64,000 nucleotides of DNA, taken from Eucalyptus grandis (taxonomy: Eukaryota; Streptophyta; Magnoliopsida; Myrtales; Myrtaceae). A program made the position numbers and the translations under genes. Every line of letters begins with the position of its first letter. Positions within the stretch are counted from its first letter, which is position 1. A model generated the notes under the pieces. It searched no databases. It saw nothing but the letters and a program-made list of their open reading frames with translations, and was not told where the DNA came from. The stretch is taken from assembly GCF_016545825.1 (NCBI RefSeq), contig NC_052614.1:1836630-1900629 (forward strand). The letters are read 5' to 3'. Of the stretch, positions 54,956-64,000 are shown one piece after another.

Positions 54956-55310
54956 ATGTTCTAAATTCTCGAGGAGAGGATGGTATCCCTACTGCCGGAT
55001 TGCCAATGCTGTTTCATGGTAACGATTTCCAGAATGCCATGTGGAGCGATACGATCCATTCTTCGAGCCAAACGGACTATACGGGGGGCGGGAGTGTCCT
55101 CGACTCTGAACCTCCCTGTGCCTCGACATCAAGCTTCCAGTCTTGGAGTCCACTTCCTCATCCTGAAGGCAATCCCATGATGGGAGATTCCCCAGCAATT
55201 TATTTAGATGACATTTTGGAATGTGATGACTTGTCAGATCCCACGATTCGATGATGATTGTTCTGTTAGAGGTACCAGGAACGGTGGTGTTAAGTCCGAA
55301 ATTTAGCCCA
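54956..55310 (+). pseudogene. Unidentified gene remnant, copy 2 (partner of 35860-37600)
   Basis: An open stretch reads 'GNDFQNAMW', then 'ASTSSFQSWSPLPHPEGN' and 'IYLDDILECDDLSD'. In a second frame 'RYDPFFEPNGLYGG' matches 'FFEPNGVYNN' of copy 1, and 'ASESSFQSSSTPPLSEG' of copy 1 parallels 'TSSFQSWSPLPHPEG' here. Near 55265 'tgttctgttagaggtac' matches 'ggttttgttagaggtac' at 36320. The acidic Leu/Asp-rich motif 'DDILECDD' would fit a transcriptional activation region. The gene identity is unknown; a membrane-tethered transcription factor is a guess. Confidence 0.45.
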
Positions 55311-55489
55311 ATTCTCTTTCTTCCTCATATCTGCAACTTTTCTCCGCGAATTCTCAAGACTCCGCTGGACCTCACAAGCCTCCCTCCATTGAAGCTCCAT
55401 CCTTCACAAGCTCACCATGGGTTTGCATTTCCCATTGATGCTTCTGTACCCTCCTCGCGTTTTGTTACAGCAGAGCTGGTGGCCGCACT

Positions 55490-55790
55490 TTCGGCTGCTA
55501 GTGGCGTGTGCTTCGTTTCAGCTTCGCCGACAAACTGCTTTGGCTTCTCAGGTTCTGCTTCCGTTCGGCGTTCTTTCGTGATCTAATGGGTGGGTCAACT
55601 CGATTGTTCCGACTCGGTTTTGTGAGGTTTTGGCTCGATTTCTTCCAATTGGCAGGTGAAGATGACGGAGTGGAATCCAGAGAAGGATTTGCTAGCGATA
55701 GTCACGGAGGACTCGAATGTGGTCGCTTCTTCGCTTCATTTGGCGGAGGCTGTAAACAATCTCTCCTGAGTATAGCTAAGACTAGAGAAC
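55490..55790 (+). pseudogene. APC4 5'-end fragment (plus strand)
   Basis: 'KMTEWNPEKDLLAIVTEDSN' is read at about 55660-55725, after a 'ttggcag' acceptor. It is the N-terminal WD40-domain start of APC4 and matches 'AEWNPEKGLLAMVTDDF' of the 46.5-kb copy, though closer to the family consensus. About 150 bases upstream 'LRFSFADKLLWLL' (55508-55546) corresponds to 'LPFQLQF' with the following residues in exon 1. The frame stops near 55770 (TGA). Only the first two exons are present. Confidence 0.62.
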
Positions 55791-55793
55791 TTT

Positions 55794-55841
55794 TTTATTT
55801 ATTTATTTATCTATTCATTCATTCATTCATTCATTCATTCA
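55794..55841. repeat. (TTTA)n(ATTC)n compound microsatellite
   Basis: About 4-5 TTTA units followed by seven ATTC units directly after the APC4 fragment. Confidence 0.95.
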
Positions 55842-56317
55842 GTGTGTTGGTTTCTTCAACGATGGGCATTTGTGCTTCAGTATATTTAGTGTCTTTCCAA
55901 TCGGACATATAATAAGCGTCCCGTGTGTTGAAATCAAATATTTAGTAGTATGGTATATTGGATACAGCGGACGATTCATTCTTTCCTTGTTCTGGCTTCT
56001 CATTCAGCACTTTTTTCTTAATAAATCAGTATTGCTTGGAAAGTAATGGGCTGATTAAGTAAATAATTACACCAGGAATGCTTGTGAAAGTTTCAAATGT
56101 TTATGCCATTTCCCAGGCTAGATTTCACATCGGTTGGTCACTTCAGAGATGACACCCTTCCAAATTGGATACATAACAATTATCTTATTTTTGTTTGGCC
56201 TGAGGTTAGCCTGCCTTACCTACTTGCTCTACTCTAGGCTATTGGGTTTCTGCTCTGTTCCATGAAGATTTTCAATCAATTCTCCAGGCTTGATTTGATT
56301 CGTCCTTAATGTTGTAC

Positions 56318-56480
56318 TAGGTAAGATGATTATCCGTTTACTAATAGAATTCTTGGTATTCTTTTCTTAGATGAGGGCATATGAGTTACTCATCTGTGTT
56401 CGGTTATTCATTCGTGTATAGAACATATTTGTTTAAAGGCCTTCTTAAGCGAATAAACTTTTTCATCAGCTCTTTTAAAT
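56318..56480 (+). repeat. Intron segment shared with 36475-36690
   Basis: 'taggtaagatgattatccg' with 'tagatgagggcatatgag', 'ttactcatctgtgtt' and 'tatagaacatatttgttt' match 'taggtaagatgattctctg', 'tatgagggcatattaag', 'tacttatctgtgtt' and 'tatagaacaactttgtt' at 36475-36615. This is the donor and first part of the same intron in the two copies of the unidentified gene. It shows that the 54.96-57.2 kb remnant extends to here despite the APC4 insertion. Confidence 0.65.
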
Positions 56481-56919
56481 TTAGTTACTCTCTCTACTTT
56501 CTTAAATCAAGCTTTACTACATGAATAACACATTAGGAGCTAAATAAAAACATGCAAATCGTTTGCATTTATGGTAGTGAGAACTTTGGTTCCTTTGATT
56601 TGATGATCCTCTTTGATCAAAGATGTTATGTACGCATTTGGAATTTGATATTATTGCCAAGAGATAATGATTTTAGGCTAGTATCGATTGATGTCTGTGA
56701 ATGTGGATGCTCAAGGGCAGTGGATCTTCTGGTTTGGACCATTTGTGGGGCACTAGCAACTACAACATACCATTAGCACATCCTCAGAGTAACTTCCATC
56801 AAGGCCCTGAAAGCAACTGCCATCAAGGCCCTCAGCGGCAACCCCGACAACTAAAATCTTTCCCTTTTTCTTTTTTGCATTTTTATGCCCATTTTCTATT
56901 TTTGTGAACGAGAGACAAC

Positions 56920-57215
56920 TATGACGATAGATGGTGATGGTGGTGATGACGGAACCCCTCTTGATTTATAGATTTATTGATCCCATTTATCATTATTATT
57001 GCTGTTGTTACTGTTCAATGATTAGTGGTGGAAGTGTTTCCTTTTCTTTCGTATTCTATCCCCCTGTGATCACGTGCGCTCCTGTCGAAACCAACCCGAC
57101 AACCCCAATCAAGTCGAGTGTAGAGACTGTGGGAGACATAAACCCTTCATCCAAGACTCCTAACGATGAGCAGATATTCAGTATAAAACTAGAATTGGAC
57201 CAGGAACATGCGTGA
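56920..57215 (+). pseudogene. Exon-like stretch, possibly the end of the 55-kb remnant
   Basis: The frame ending at TGA 57213 has a protein-like second half ('CAPVETNPTTPIKSS', 'INPSSKTPNDEQIFS', 'LELDQEHA'). I do not recognise it. Its position after the shared intron suggests a further exon of the unidentified gene, but no counterpart was found in the 36-37 kb copy. Confidence 0.3.
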
Positions 57216-57499
57216 TCAGCACGAGGATGAACGTTCCGTGCGTCTCTGAGGCAACGCACCTGGTACTAATAGGATGAGCAAAAAGATGCTCGAACTATGT
57301 TATAATATTGATGAGGTTTTGAGTCGGCGTCTTTCTATCGTCGGATGAAACATTATAGTGTCTCGACTGAGGGCTGAATCGCGACTAATCCTGGCAAAAA
57401 GCCAGGGTGACAAGAGGGGGTGGGGGAAAGAGGTGAGGCGACAAGTGCTGCGTCGATCTACTTTGGGACTCAAAATTGCATCTAGCCAATAGGACGTCT

Positions 57500-57665
57500 A
57501 AGTAGACAGAGAAAATATGAGAAAATATTGGGTAGGGCTATCGTTCGGGCAAAATGTGAAAATGTTTAGGACTTAATTGATACAATTGAAAGGTTCGGGA
57601 TTAAATTAGCACAAATACAATAGGTTTAGGTTTTTTTTTTTTTTTTTTTGATAATTTTCCCATCA
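57500..57665. mobile_element. Right end of a Mutator-like element related to 2781-3708
   Basis: 'tttaggacttaattgatac', 'gggattaaattagcac' and 'aatacaataggtttagg', then a T-run and 'gataattttccc', follow the same order as the right TIR of 2781-3708. Left end and target duplication were not found. Confidence 0.5.
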
Positions 57666-60440
57666 ATGCCATGGTTCATACAATTCGGCATTCTGACCAC
57701 TACATGTAAAACAGGTCAATCAAATGATGAAATTTGACTTACAGATCAATAATATCACACTAATTCAACTCTTTTCCCCCTCCTTACTCAGATCTTACTA
57801 TTGCTTAAAAAGAACAAAAATTCAACGACGGTTATAGCGTATAATATATGGTCATAAAATCCCATAGAGTTGCCTCCAGAAAATTTTGCAAGCTAGGCAT
57901 TCAGAATACTACACATAAATTTACGATGTCATGATGCTTCACTTGTAATCAAATTATATTATCTAACAGTACGGTGAGTGAAGGTGCCAAAAATTTCGCT
58001 TATGGGGAGCGAGATTTCGAGTACATTTGACTTTCACATTTAATTCCAAGTTTTGGTAACGATGTATTTAGTAATAACAACTTAATTGATTAATTGATAA
58101 TAAAAAAAATCAAGATATTCATGGAAATGTAATATTCAATTAAAAATTTATTTAAAAAAGAAAGACCATGTATATATGAAAAATAAAAAAGTATTAACTT
58201 AGAATTTAATAAAAGGAAGCATCGATTGCTAAAATAAATGTAGAAGAATGACTTCAGGATTAGGCATGGGACGACTCAAATAAGTGCTCAACGGCTGGAT
58301 TATCGCACTTCCAAATAATATTGAAAATACTAGGTATGTAGATCCCTCCGTGACTTTATCTTCTTTTATCAAGCTCATGAAATACATAAGTAAATTCTTC
58401 ATGATTTTCGGAAATATTGAATATTTCTGTTACTTTTTCGAAATGATTAGGAATGTGAATGTTACTGAACAATGAATATATAGACATCCACAATTTATCT
58501 AGTTGATCCGATAATATTGGTCGTATGAAATTATAAGCGGCAGCCTTTTAAAGGATGGTGAGATTATTGAAGAAAATACACTAGCACGATCGAAGTTAGG
58601 AAAAAAGAATCTAATTTCTATCTGTTTTATGGAAAATGGATGTATTTTCTGCAAAAATTGAGCATTTTTTTTTTTTGGTGGATGTTTCAAGGCTTTATGT
58701 AATTGTTGGACCATTGGGGGTACTTTTTGGGCCCATGGACCCAAAATCGAGTATCGAAGGGCAATTTCGTAAATTCAATACTAAACGGGCTTCTTGGCCC
58801 AAGTGAGTTTAGCCGCTATTTGTGAGGGTGCAAATTTCTGAAAAGGGGATGAAACTTGCATCGCATTGTTACCGAATGGTAAAATTATTTTGAGGCATGT
58901 TATATTTATAATATTCGATCCGGAATTGGCCAGACATTTCAAGGTGGTGCTATTTTGGATATACATCGAAAATGATCATATGAGTGAATCATTTCAAATC
59001 ATGTTGGATATTATGTATTGATATTTAATTGATGCACATGATCGACTTATCTATTGAAAGATGATATATATTTGCTGATCAGCTCTATTTTGGGGCTTAA
59101 CTATGACATATATGATTTCTAGGGTTTAACTAGAATGGATGTAGTTCTCTAGACAGCATCACCTACTGAAGTGTGGCCGTAGTGTTCCATGCAATTTAAA
59201 TGTGATACTTTTGCTAACTTGGTGTGCCACATATTTGATACAAAATTTGCTTCATTAACTACTCAATTCCATAGAAGTGGCGATTGTCACTTCCCCGGTC
59301 AAGGCTTTGCTCACCCCCTTTCAATATTGTTTCAAGTCGTGAATAAGAAAACTTAACTGAACCACGTAAAAAGCAATCTAAAATAGTGTGAGACCCTAAT
59401 TTAGATTACTTTTTTTTTTTTTATGGGTAGAAATAATTTAGATTACTTGAGTAAGGGCTATTATATGGGTCATAAAACTCTCATTTTCATTAATTCACGG
59501 CACTCCGAACTTTGTTATTATATTCATTCGGTGAAAGGTTTATCATTTTCGTATGATAGCTATTATCGGTTGGAGGTTTTGTCCTTTATTTTATAGGGAA
59601 TATTCGGTCATTCCCTAGACTTTAAGGTTGGATTCGGAGTGCGGCAGTAGGTGTCATTCGCGCGCGCACATTTTTTACGAGATGGAAGAATAGTCAACCT
59701 TGAAAAGCCGACCAAAGAGAAAAGATTACTTATAAAATATTAAAGCAATAGCATCCATAGCAACCTAAACTCTAGATTTTGTCCAATTTTAACTTTAACC
59801 TCCCTTGACTTTTTTTTTTTTTAAAAAAAAAAAAAATAGTCGAATGGCCTCCCATGTATAGCCGCTTGAAATTGCCCTTGTTTGGTGTGGAGACGATTTC
59901 ATTTCAGAAGTGGATTTCGACTCCCACGCCTTGTAAGGAGGCATGACAAAAGTCTGAGAGTAAGTGTTAGAGTAGAATTAAAGTAGAACCGGCAAAAAAA
60001 ATAAAATTTGCCCTTGTTTGTTTACGTGAGTCGAGAGTGCATTAATAAATTTATATTATCGAAAAAGAAAATTTTATAATTTTCTCTTTTTGAAAAAGAG
60101 ACAAAATAAATAAAATATTAGAGTACCATTATAGAAGGAATTCCTCCGGGCAAAATTGCTAGTAATAGTCCTCGTAAGCACATCTTCTATTTGATGATGG
60201 GCTCAATTTCAATTTTGAATAAATTTTGGGACTTTGTTGAAATATTTTCGCGTCACCTGCGACGTCACCGTGTTACGTAAACGCGTCAAGAGGATGAAGC
60301 TTGAACTGCAAGATTGGCCACGTACACCATAAAGCCAAGCAGCCTTTGGCGTCGACAAAATCGCCACTTCCCTTGGTTAGGTTTGCAAATCTTTAATTTA
60401 TAACTCCACCTCCTTATACTAATCCAAACGCGTTCTTTGT
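57666..60440. other. AT-rich spacer
   Basis: No gene supported; short frames at 58284-58475, 58744-58499 and 58966-58781 have no coding character. A cluster of palindromic bZIP-type core motifs lies at 60245-60290 ('gacgtcac', 'ttacgtaa', 'acgcgt'), about 2 kb upstream of the last gene. Confidence 0.45.
59397..59448. mobile_element. Minimal retro-insertion with 15-bp target duplication
   Basis: 'taatttagattactt' occurs at 59397-59411 and 59434-59448. The 22 bases between are a T-run followed by 'atgggtagaa'. A T-run flanked by a long direct repeat is what a severely 5'-truncated LINE inserted on the minus strand leaves. Confidence 0.7.
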
Positions 60441-60442
60441 CT

Positions 60443-60878
60443 TATTATTATTAGGGTTAATATTAGGAAAACTCCAAACTAATAGATATGATAAATTTAT
60501 TTTAAATTAATTTTTTTATTGCAAAAAATTTTAACTGCTATATCTACAATAAATTTATCAAAAATTAAATTTTTGATTAAAAAAAAACTCAAAACTGATA
60601 TATAATGTAACAAATTTAATCCAAAATTAATACATTTATAATAAATTTACCATATATTAATTTCTATTAAATTTGATTAATACAAAAAAAAAAAAAAACT
60701 CAAACTGATATATACGTGACAAATGGATAGTAAAACTTTATATTGGTACATCCGTCAATTGTCATGTATTATCCACCTCAGTAATTTGATGGTAAAATTT
60801 AGCGGAAAGTATGAAGGGTAAATATATCATGTATGTATTAGTTTGAAATTTTTTGTGATATTAACTCTTATTATTATT
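60443..60878. mobile_element. Small TIR element (about 416 bp), MITE-like
   Basis: The left end 'agggttaatattaggaaaac' (60453) and the inverse of the right end 'agagttaatatcacaaaaaa' (to 60868) match, and the inverted similarity continues ('tccaaactaatagatatg' against 'tttcaaactaatacatac'). Both sides are flanked by 'tattattatt', which would be a 10-bp target duplication but could also be pre-existing ATT microsatellite. The interior is AT-rich with repeats of 'acaaatttaatccaaaatta'. Confidence 0.7.
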
Positions 60879-60984
60879 ATTTTCATTTTTTTCATTATTA
60901 TAATAAAATTGGCCACATACAAGAGAAAGCACGTGATTGGAAGTGATCGATGGAATTTTTTTTAATCGATATTAGATTAAGTGC

Positions 60985-61830
60985 ATTGCAACTTCTAAAA
61001 CTTCCTTTACAAAAAAAAAAAAATTCTAAAACTTATTATAAAAATGCAATTGAGTCATAAGACTTTTAAAAAATACAATCAAATCTTAAAACCTGTTAAA
61101 TTAATGCAATCAAGTGCTATTAACTCCGTCACGAAAAATGCTGATGTGACATTCATTATTATTTTCTTCCTCAAATCTTACTTACATTAGATTTTAAATT
61201 AAAAGGGGTAAAAGAAAAGCACCTTCGTAGGGCCGGAGTTCGCTGAGGCTGGGTGAGTTTGTTTTATAGGCTGGTGCAGCAATTTATTTCATCCAGAAGG
61301 AAAGAAATGGGGCACTTCATGGAGGAGGAACATCTTCAGTTGACAGAATCATCAGCAATGTTCATTTCTCCATTAGAGTGCAGATGTCCTCCTTCATTAT
61401 GTTGAGGAAGAAGGCATTGCTGCAAGATGATGAGGAGCTTTTGGAGGTTATGCATGATCACTCCAGTGCTGATTTTTCACAACGATCGCGGCGACCACAA
61501 CCCATCGGCGAGGACCCTATGGCCCTTTTTTTTTTTTTTTTTTTTTTTTGAGCTCTGGCTCTTTTTTAAAATAAAACCTTAGCATTTATTTATTTTTTAA
61601 TCTAATTTAAGTAAGATATTTTTAAAAAATAATTATTATAAAAATGTCACGTAGGAGAAAGAAAATAAAGAAGAAAATGACATGTCGGCATTTTTAATTT
61701 TCTTAGTTAACTGAATGACTTGATTGCATCAATTTGACAAATTTTAAGACTTGATTACGTTTTTGGAAACTTTAGGACTCAATTATACATTCGTAATAAG
61801 TTTTAAAATTTCTAATACACCTATCTTTAA
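60985..61830. mobile_element. TIR element with a LINE fragment inside
   Basis: Left arm (60985-61135: 'ctaaaacttattataaaaat', 'gcaattgagtcataagact', 'aatgcaatcaagtgctatta') and right arm (61690-61830, inverse: 'tttaaaacttattacgaatg', 'aattgagtcctaaagt', 'gatgcaatcaagtcattca') form a long inverted repeat of about 150 bp. The middle (61255-61430) encodes, on the plus strand, 'AAIYFIQKERN', 'GGTSSVDRIISNVHFSIRV' and 'QMSSF', the extreme C-terminus of a plant LINE polyprotein. A T-run of over 20 at 61528-61551 follows. I could not fix a target duplication. Confidence 0.65.
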
Positions 61831-62108
61831 CATAATTTCAAGCATGTCCCTCATTGATAAAAGATTGGGTAGAATAGATTTACCTCAAACTCACGCTGAA
61901 GGCAAAAATAGCTTAATTATTTAATTGGCTAAAGCCGGAAAAAGAAGATGATAAAAAAAAAAAAAAATCGACGCAATTTCATATGGATATAAGGAAGCAA
62001 ATTGCTAAAATCGGAGAAAATTTAAATAAATAAATAAAATCTAAATCGGCAACGTTTCGGGGAAATGCATGATGGAGTCACATTTCGCGGAAAATGATGT
62101 GCTGCAGA

Positions 62109-62118
62109 CATATAAAAA
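62109..62118 (+). promoter_or_regulatory. TATA-box-like element
   Basis: 'tataaaaaaa' about 150 bases upstream of the ATG at 62262, followed by a CT-rich leader. The position suits a transcription start near 62140-62150. Proposed by sequence only. Confidence 0.5.
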
Positions 62119-62167
62119 AAGAGACGCACTCGTTACAGGAGCTTGAGTTCGTTGATGAACTGCTGAT

Positions 62168-62188
62168 TCTCTCTCTCTCTCTCTCTCT
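62168..62188. repeat. (TC)n tract in a presumed 5' UTR
   Basis: About ten TC units between the TATA-like element and the ATG. CT-rich tracts are common in plant 5' UTRs and core promoters. Confidence 0.9.
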
Positions 62189-62261
62189 GCTGCTGCGCTT
62201 TTTCAGTAACCAGACATTCTCCTGCATCTTGTTGAGCTCCAGAAAGGAGAAGGGAAAAGCC

Positions 62262-64000
62262 ATGTGGAAGCCAAAGAGAGCTTTGCCTCCCTCTTCTTCT
62301 TCAGGTCAACCAAGTCAACCCAAGAGGCTATGCGTCCCTCCGATCGAGTAAGCTCGCCCTACCCTCCAAACGTTTCGATGCTTGGTTCACTGTTTGATGA
62401 TCTTGCGTTAGTTTTAGCTTTACTTGAGGGAGATTCAATGAAGGGTTCTTGAGTTGACGATTCTTGAAATGAGAGATATGGTGAAAGCCCGCCATCGATA
62501 AGCTTTTGCCTCATGACCGTCCTAAATCGCTTTCGTTCAGTTCTTTGTTGGTGGGTTTGTGCTGTTGCTCAGATGCGAAGTACTAAAGACCTCGAATGTC
62601 GTCGTCTCGAATCTGTTTGGTGATTTCCACCACTCGCTGTACTTCCTCCTTATTCGAATTGAACTCTGTTAGAATTTTTTACCTAGCAAGTGAGCTGTTA
62701 TCGTTACCAGGTTACTTTGCTATCCTGTTGTCTAGAATATCCTACCTCGCTTGTAATTTTGTGCTGATGTTCATGCAGTCGAGCATGGAATGGGTCCGAA
62801 ATGAATCCCGTGCCGAGTTGCTGTTTGACTTGCTGTTTGACAAAGGAGGATCTGCGGAGTATGGTAAGATGAGTAAAGTAGCCAACTAGATCATGCAAAG
62901 TGCAGTCATTATATTTCAATTCCTGTTGCTTCGATTAGAAGTGGTTAGATGCATTTCTGACATTCTAGCCAGTTTCTGGATAGTAATCCGCGTGAGAAAT
63001 TGCCAAGAGATGTATAGAGAATTATTGCTTGAGTAGTAAAAATGACCCTTTGAATGTTCTAGGATTTTCCCAGGAAGCAATTGCACTAAGAACATGCTTT
63101 AGGCTTTTCATGTTGTATTGGGCAGTATGGATCACAAAAAGATACAAATTTTCAATGAAGTGCCCTGGACATAACTGTCGCCTTGAATCCTGGAAAATGT
63201 GGTCAATGACCTTTTGAATGTAGGAGGAAAATGAAGATACCTGTGATGTGAAACTTGAATGTGATGATTACGTGACAGATGGCTCTTGCTTATGTAATTC
63301 TTCGCTATTGCTTTCTTTGCTGGACAGTTCAGAGAAGAGCTGGAGCGTGCTAAATCTGACTGGGCTGGATATTTTCAAAGGTGATTATATTTCATTTGGT
63401 TTGTTGGCAGTATCTTATCTGCAAGAACTGATTTCTGCACAAGAATTTCCATGTCTATTGTCTCACCATAGTATTAATGCCATAAATCCAAATTTCTGTT
63501 CAGCAAAGTGTAATACCTGCGCATACCTTTTTCTGTAAATCACTGAAAGGACGGTGCTTTGGAGATAGCAGCTAATCAACATTTCTTGCTTCTGTTATCA
63601 AAGTACTGGATAAATTTGTATTCCAGCTTTATGTTGACTTTTTATGTCGAGTTAGATTAAGGAATGCATTTGATGAGGCTGGTATTTATGGTATATACAG
63701 TAATTAGATCTGACATTCATTTGTACAAGTAACTAAATGTCAAGGGTTTTTGTTTTTTTGTTATGAATAAGTCCACAAGACAGCAGTTGTTCATGGTATC
63801 AATTTTTATGGTGTAGTTGCATCTGGAATGCTCTCAAAGATTTAGTGCCACAGATGCGCTCAGAGAATGATTCTCAGAGATTGGTAAGATAAACAAGTTT
63901 ATAAAATTTCTACTTTTTCAGACATATCTTCATCAACACTTTAGGTATGAGTTGTTTATCTGCATGTCATGAAGTGATAGAATGAACTTACTAATTGCTT
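62262..64000 (+). CDS. Gene of unknown function, 5' part (runs off the window)
   Basis: I do not recognise the protein. Exon 1 (62262-62347) begins at ATG after 'gggaaaagcc' and encodes a basic, Ser/Pro-rich start ('MWKPKRALPPSSSS', 'PKRLCVPPI') with a GT donor. Exon 2 (62779-62863) has a 'catgcag' acceptor and a 'atg|gtaag' donor. Exon 3 (63224-63380) follows 'gaatgtag', encodes 'EENEDTCDVKLECDDYV' and 'LLLSLLDSSEKSWSVL', and ends at 'caaag|gtgatt'. Exon lengths of 86, 85 and 157 keep exon 3 open when exon 2 is read as 'RAWNGSEMNPVPSCC'. Exon 2 is also open in another frame ('MEWVRNESRAELLFDLLFD'), so this joining is not certain. An exon near 63817-63885 ending in 'cagagattg|gtaag' is likely ('LKDLVPQMRSEN'), but its phase does not fit my chain, so an exon is missing or misplaced. 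No disabling lesion is seen. A nuclear or regulatory protein is possible from the basic start. Confidence 0.45.

Noticed and set aside
55508..55912. 134-codon plus-strand frame
   Set aside because: Reads across the APC4 intron and into a microsatellite; only short parts correspond to APC4 exons.

Overview
This is nuclear genomic DNA of a flowering plant. Genes have GT-AG introns, exons are GC-richer than the AT-rich spacers, and there are non-LTR retrotransposon pieces, Mutator-like elements with 9-10 bp target duplications and plant-type F-box/LRR/FBD genes. The 'gcgagggctcgcc'-type GC-rich non-autonomous elements recall Myrtaceae (Eucalyptus and relatives), but that is an impression, not a proof. 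I see no bacterial, viral or organellar segment, no tRNA or rRNA, and no CRISPR array.

The window is a gene graveyard built by repeated duplication. Left part (1-34 kb): an F-box/LRR gene on the minus strand is broken into pieces (0.9-5.5 kb), with a Mutator-like element between its F-box and LRR parts. A nearly complete three-exon F-box/LRR/FBD gene follows on the plus strand (9.45-12.23 kb), damaged only by an apparent 2-base deletion. Three more plus-strand relatives (14.1, 15.95-17.8 and 23.7-26.2 kb) have each lost a different part. Between them lie two decayed copies of a WRAP53/TCAB1-like WD40 gene (19.3-23.5 and 27.66-31.7 kb) and a truncated universal-stress-protein-like fragment on the minus strand (26.8-27.35 kb). 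A paralogous flank (15.5-15.96 against 31.96-32.53 kb) shows block duplication.

Middle part (33-47 kb): a transit-peptide-like first exon sits between CGGTT-rich ends. Next come remnants of an unidentified plus-strand gene with a C-terminal hydrophobic segment, split by a LINE-like insertion with a long target duplication. A decayed anaphase-promoting-complex subunit 4 (APC4) copy lies on the minus strand, with LINE pieces in its largest intron.

Right part (48-64 kb): an FBD fragment, a minus-strand F-box/LRR pseudogene (51.2-52.0 kb), and a second remnant of the unidentified 36-kb gene into which an APC4 5' fragment has been placed (55.0-57.2 kb). A repeat-rich spacer with two TIR elements follows. 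Last is a probably intact gene of unknown function that starts at about 62.26 kb and runs off the end.

Almost every recognised gene is a pseudogene. The main interest is the mosaic history: shared upstream flanks in front of different genes, recurring deletions to intron 1, and gene fragments moved together. I found no convincing new biochemical system.
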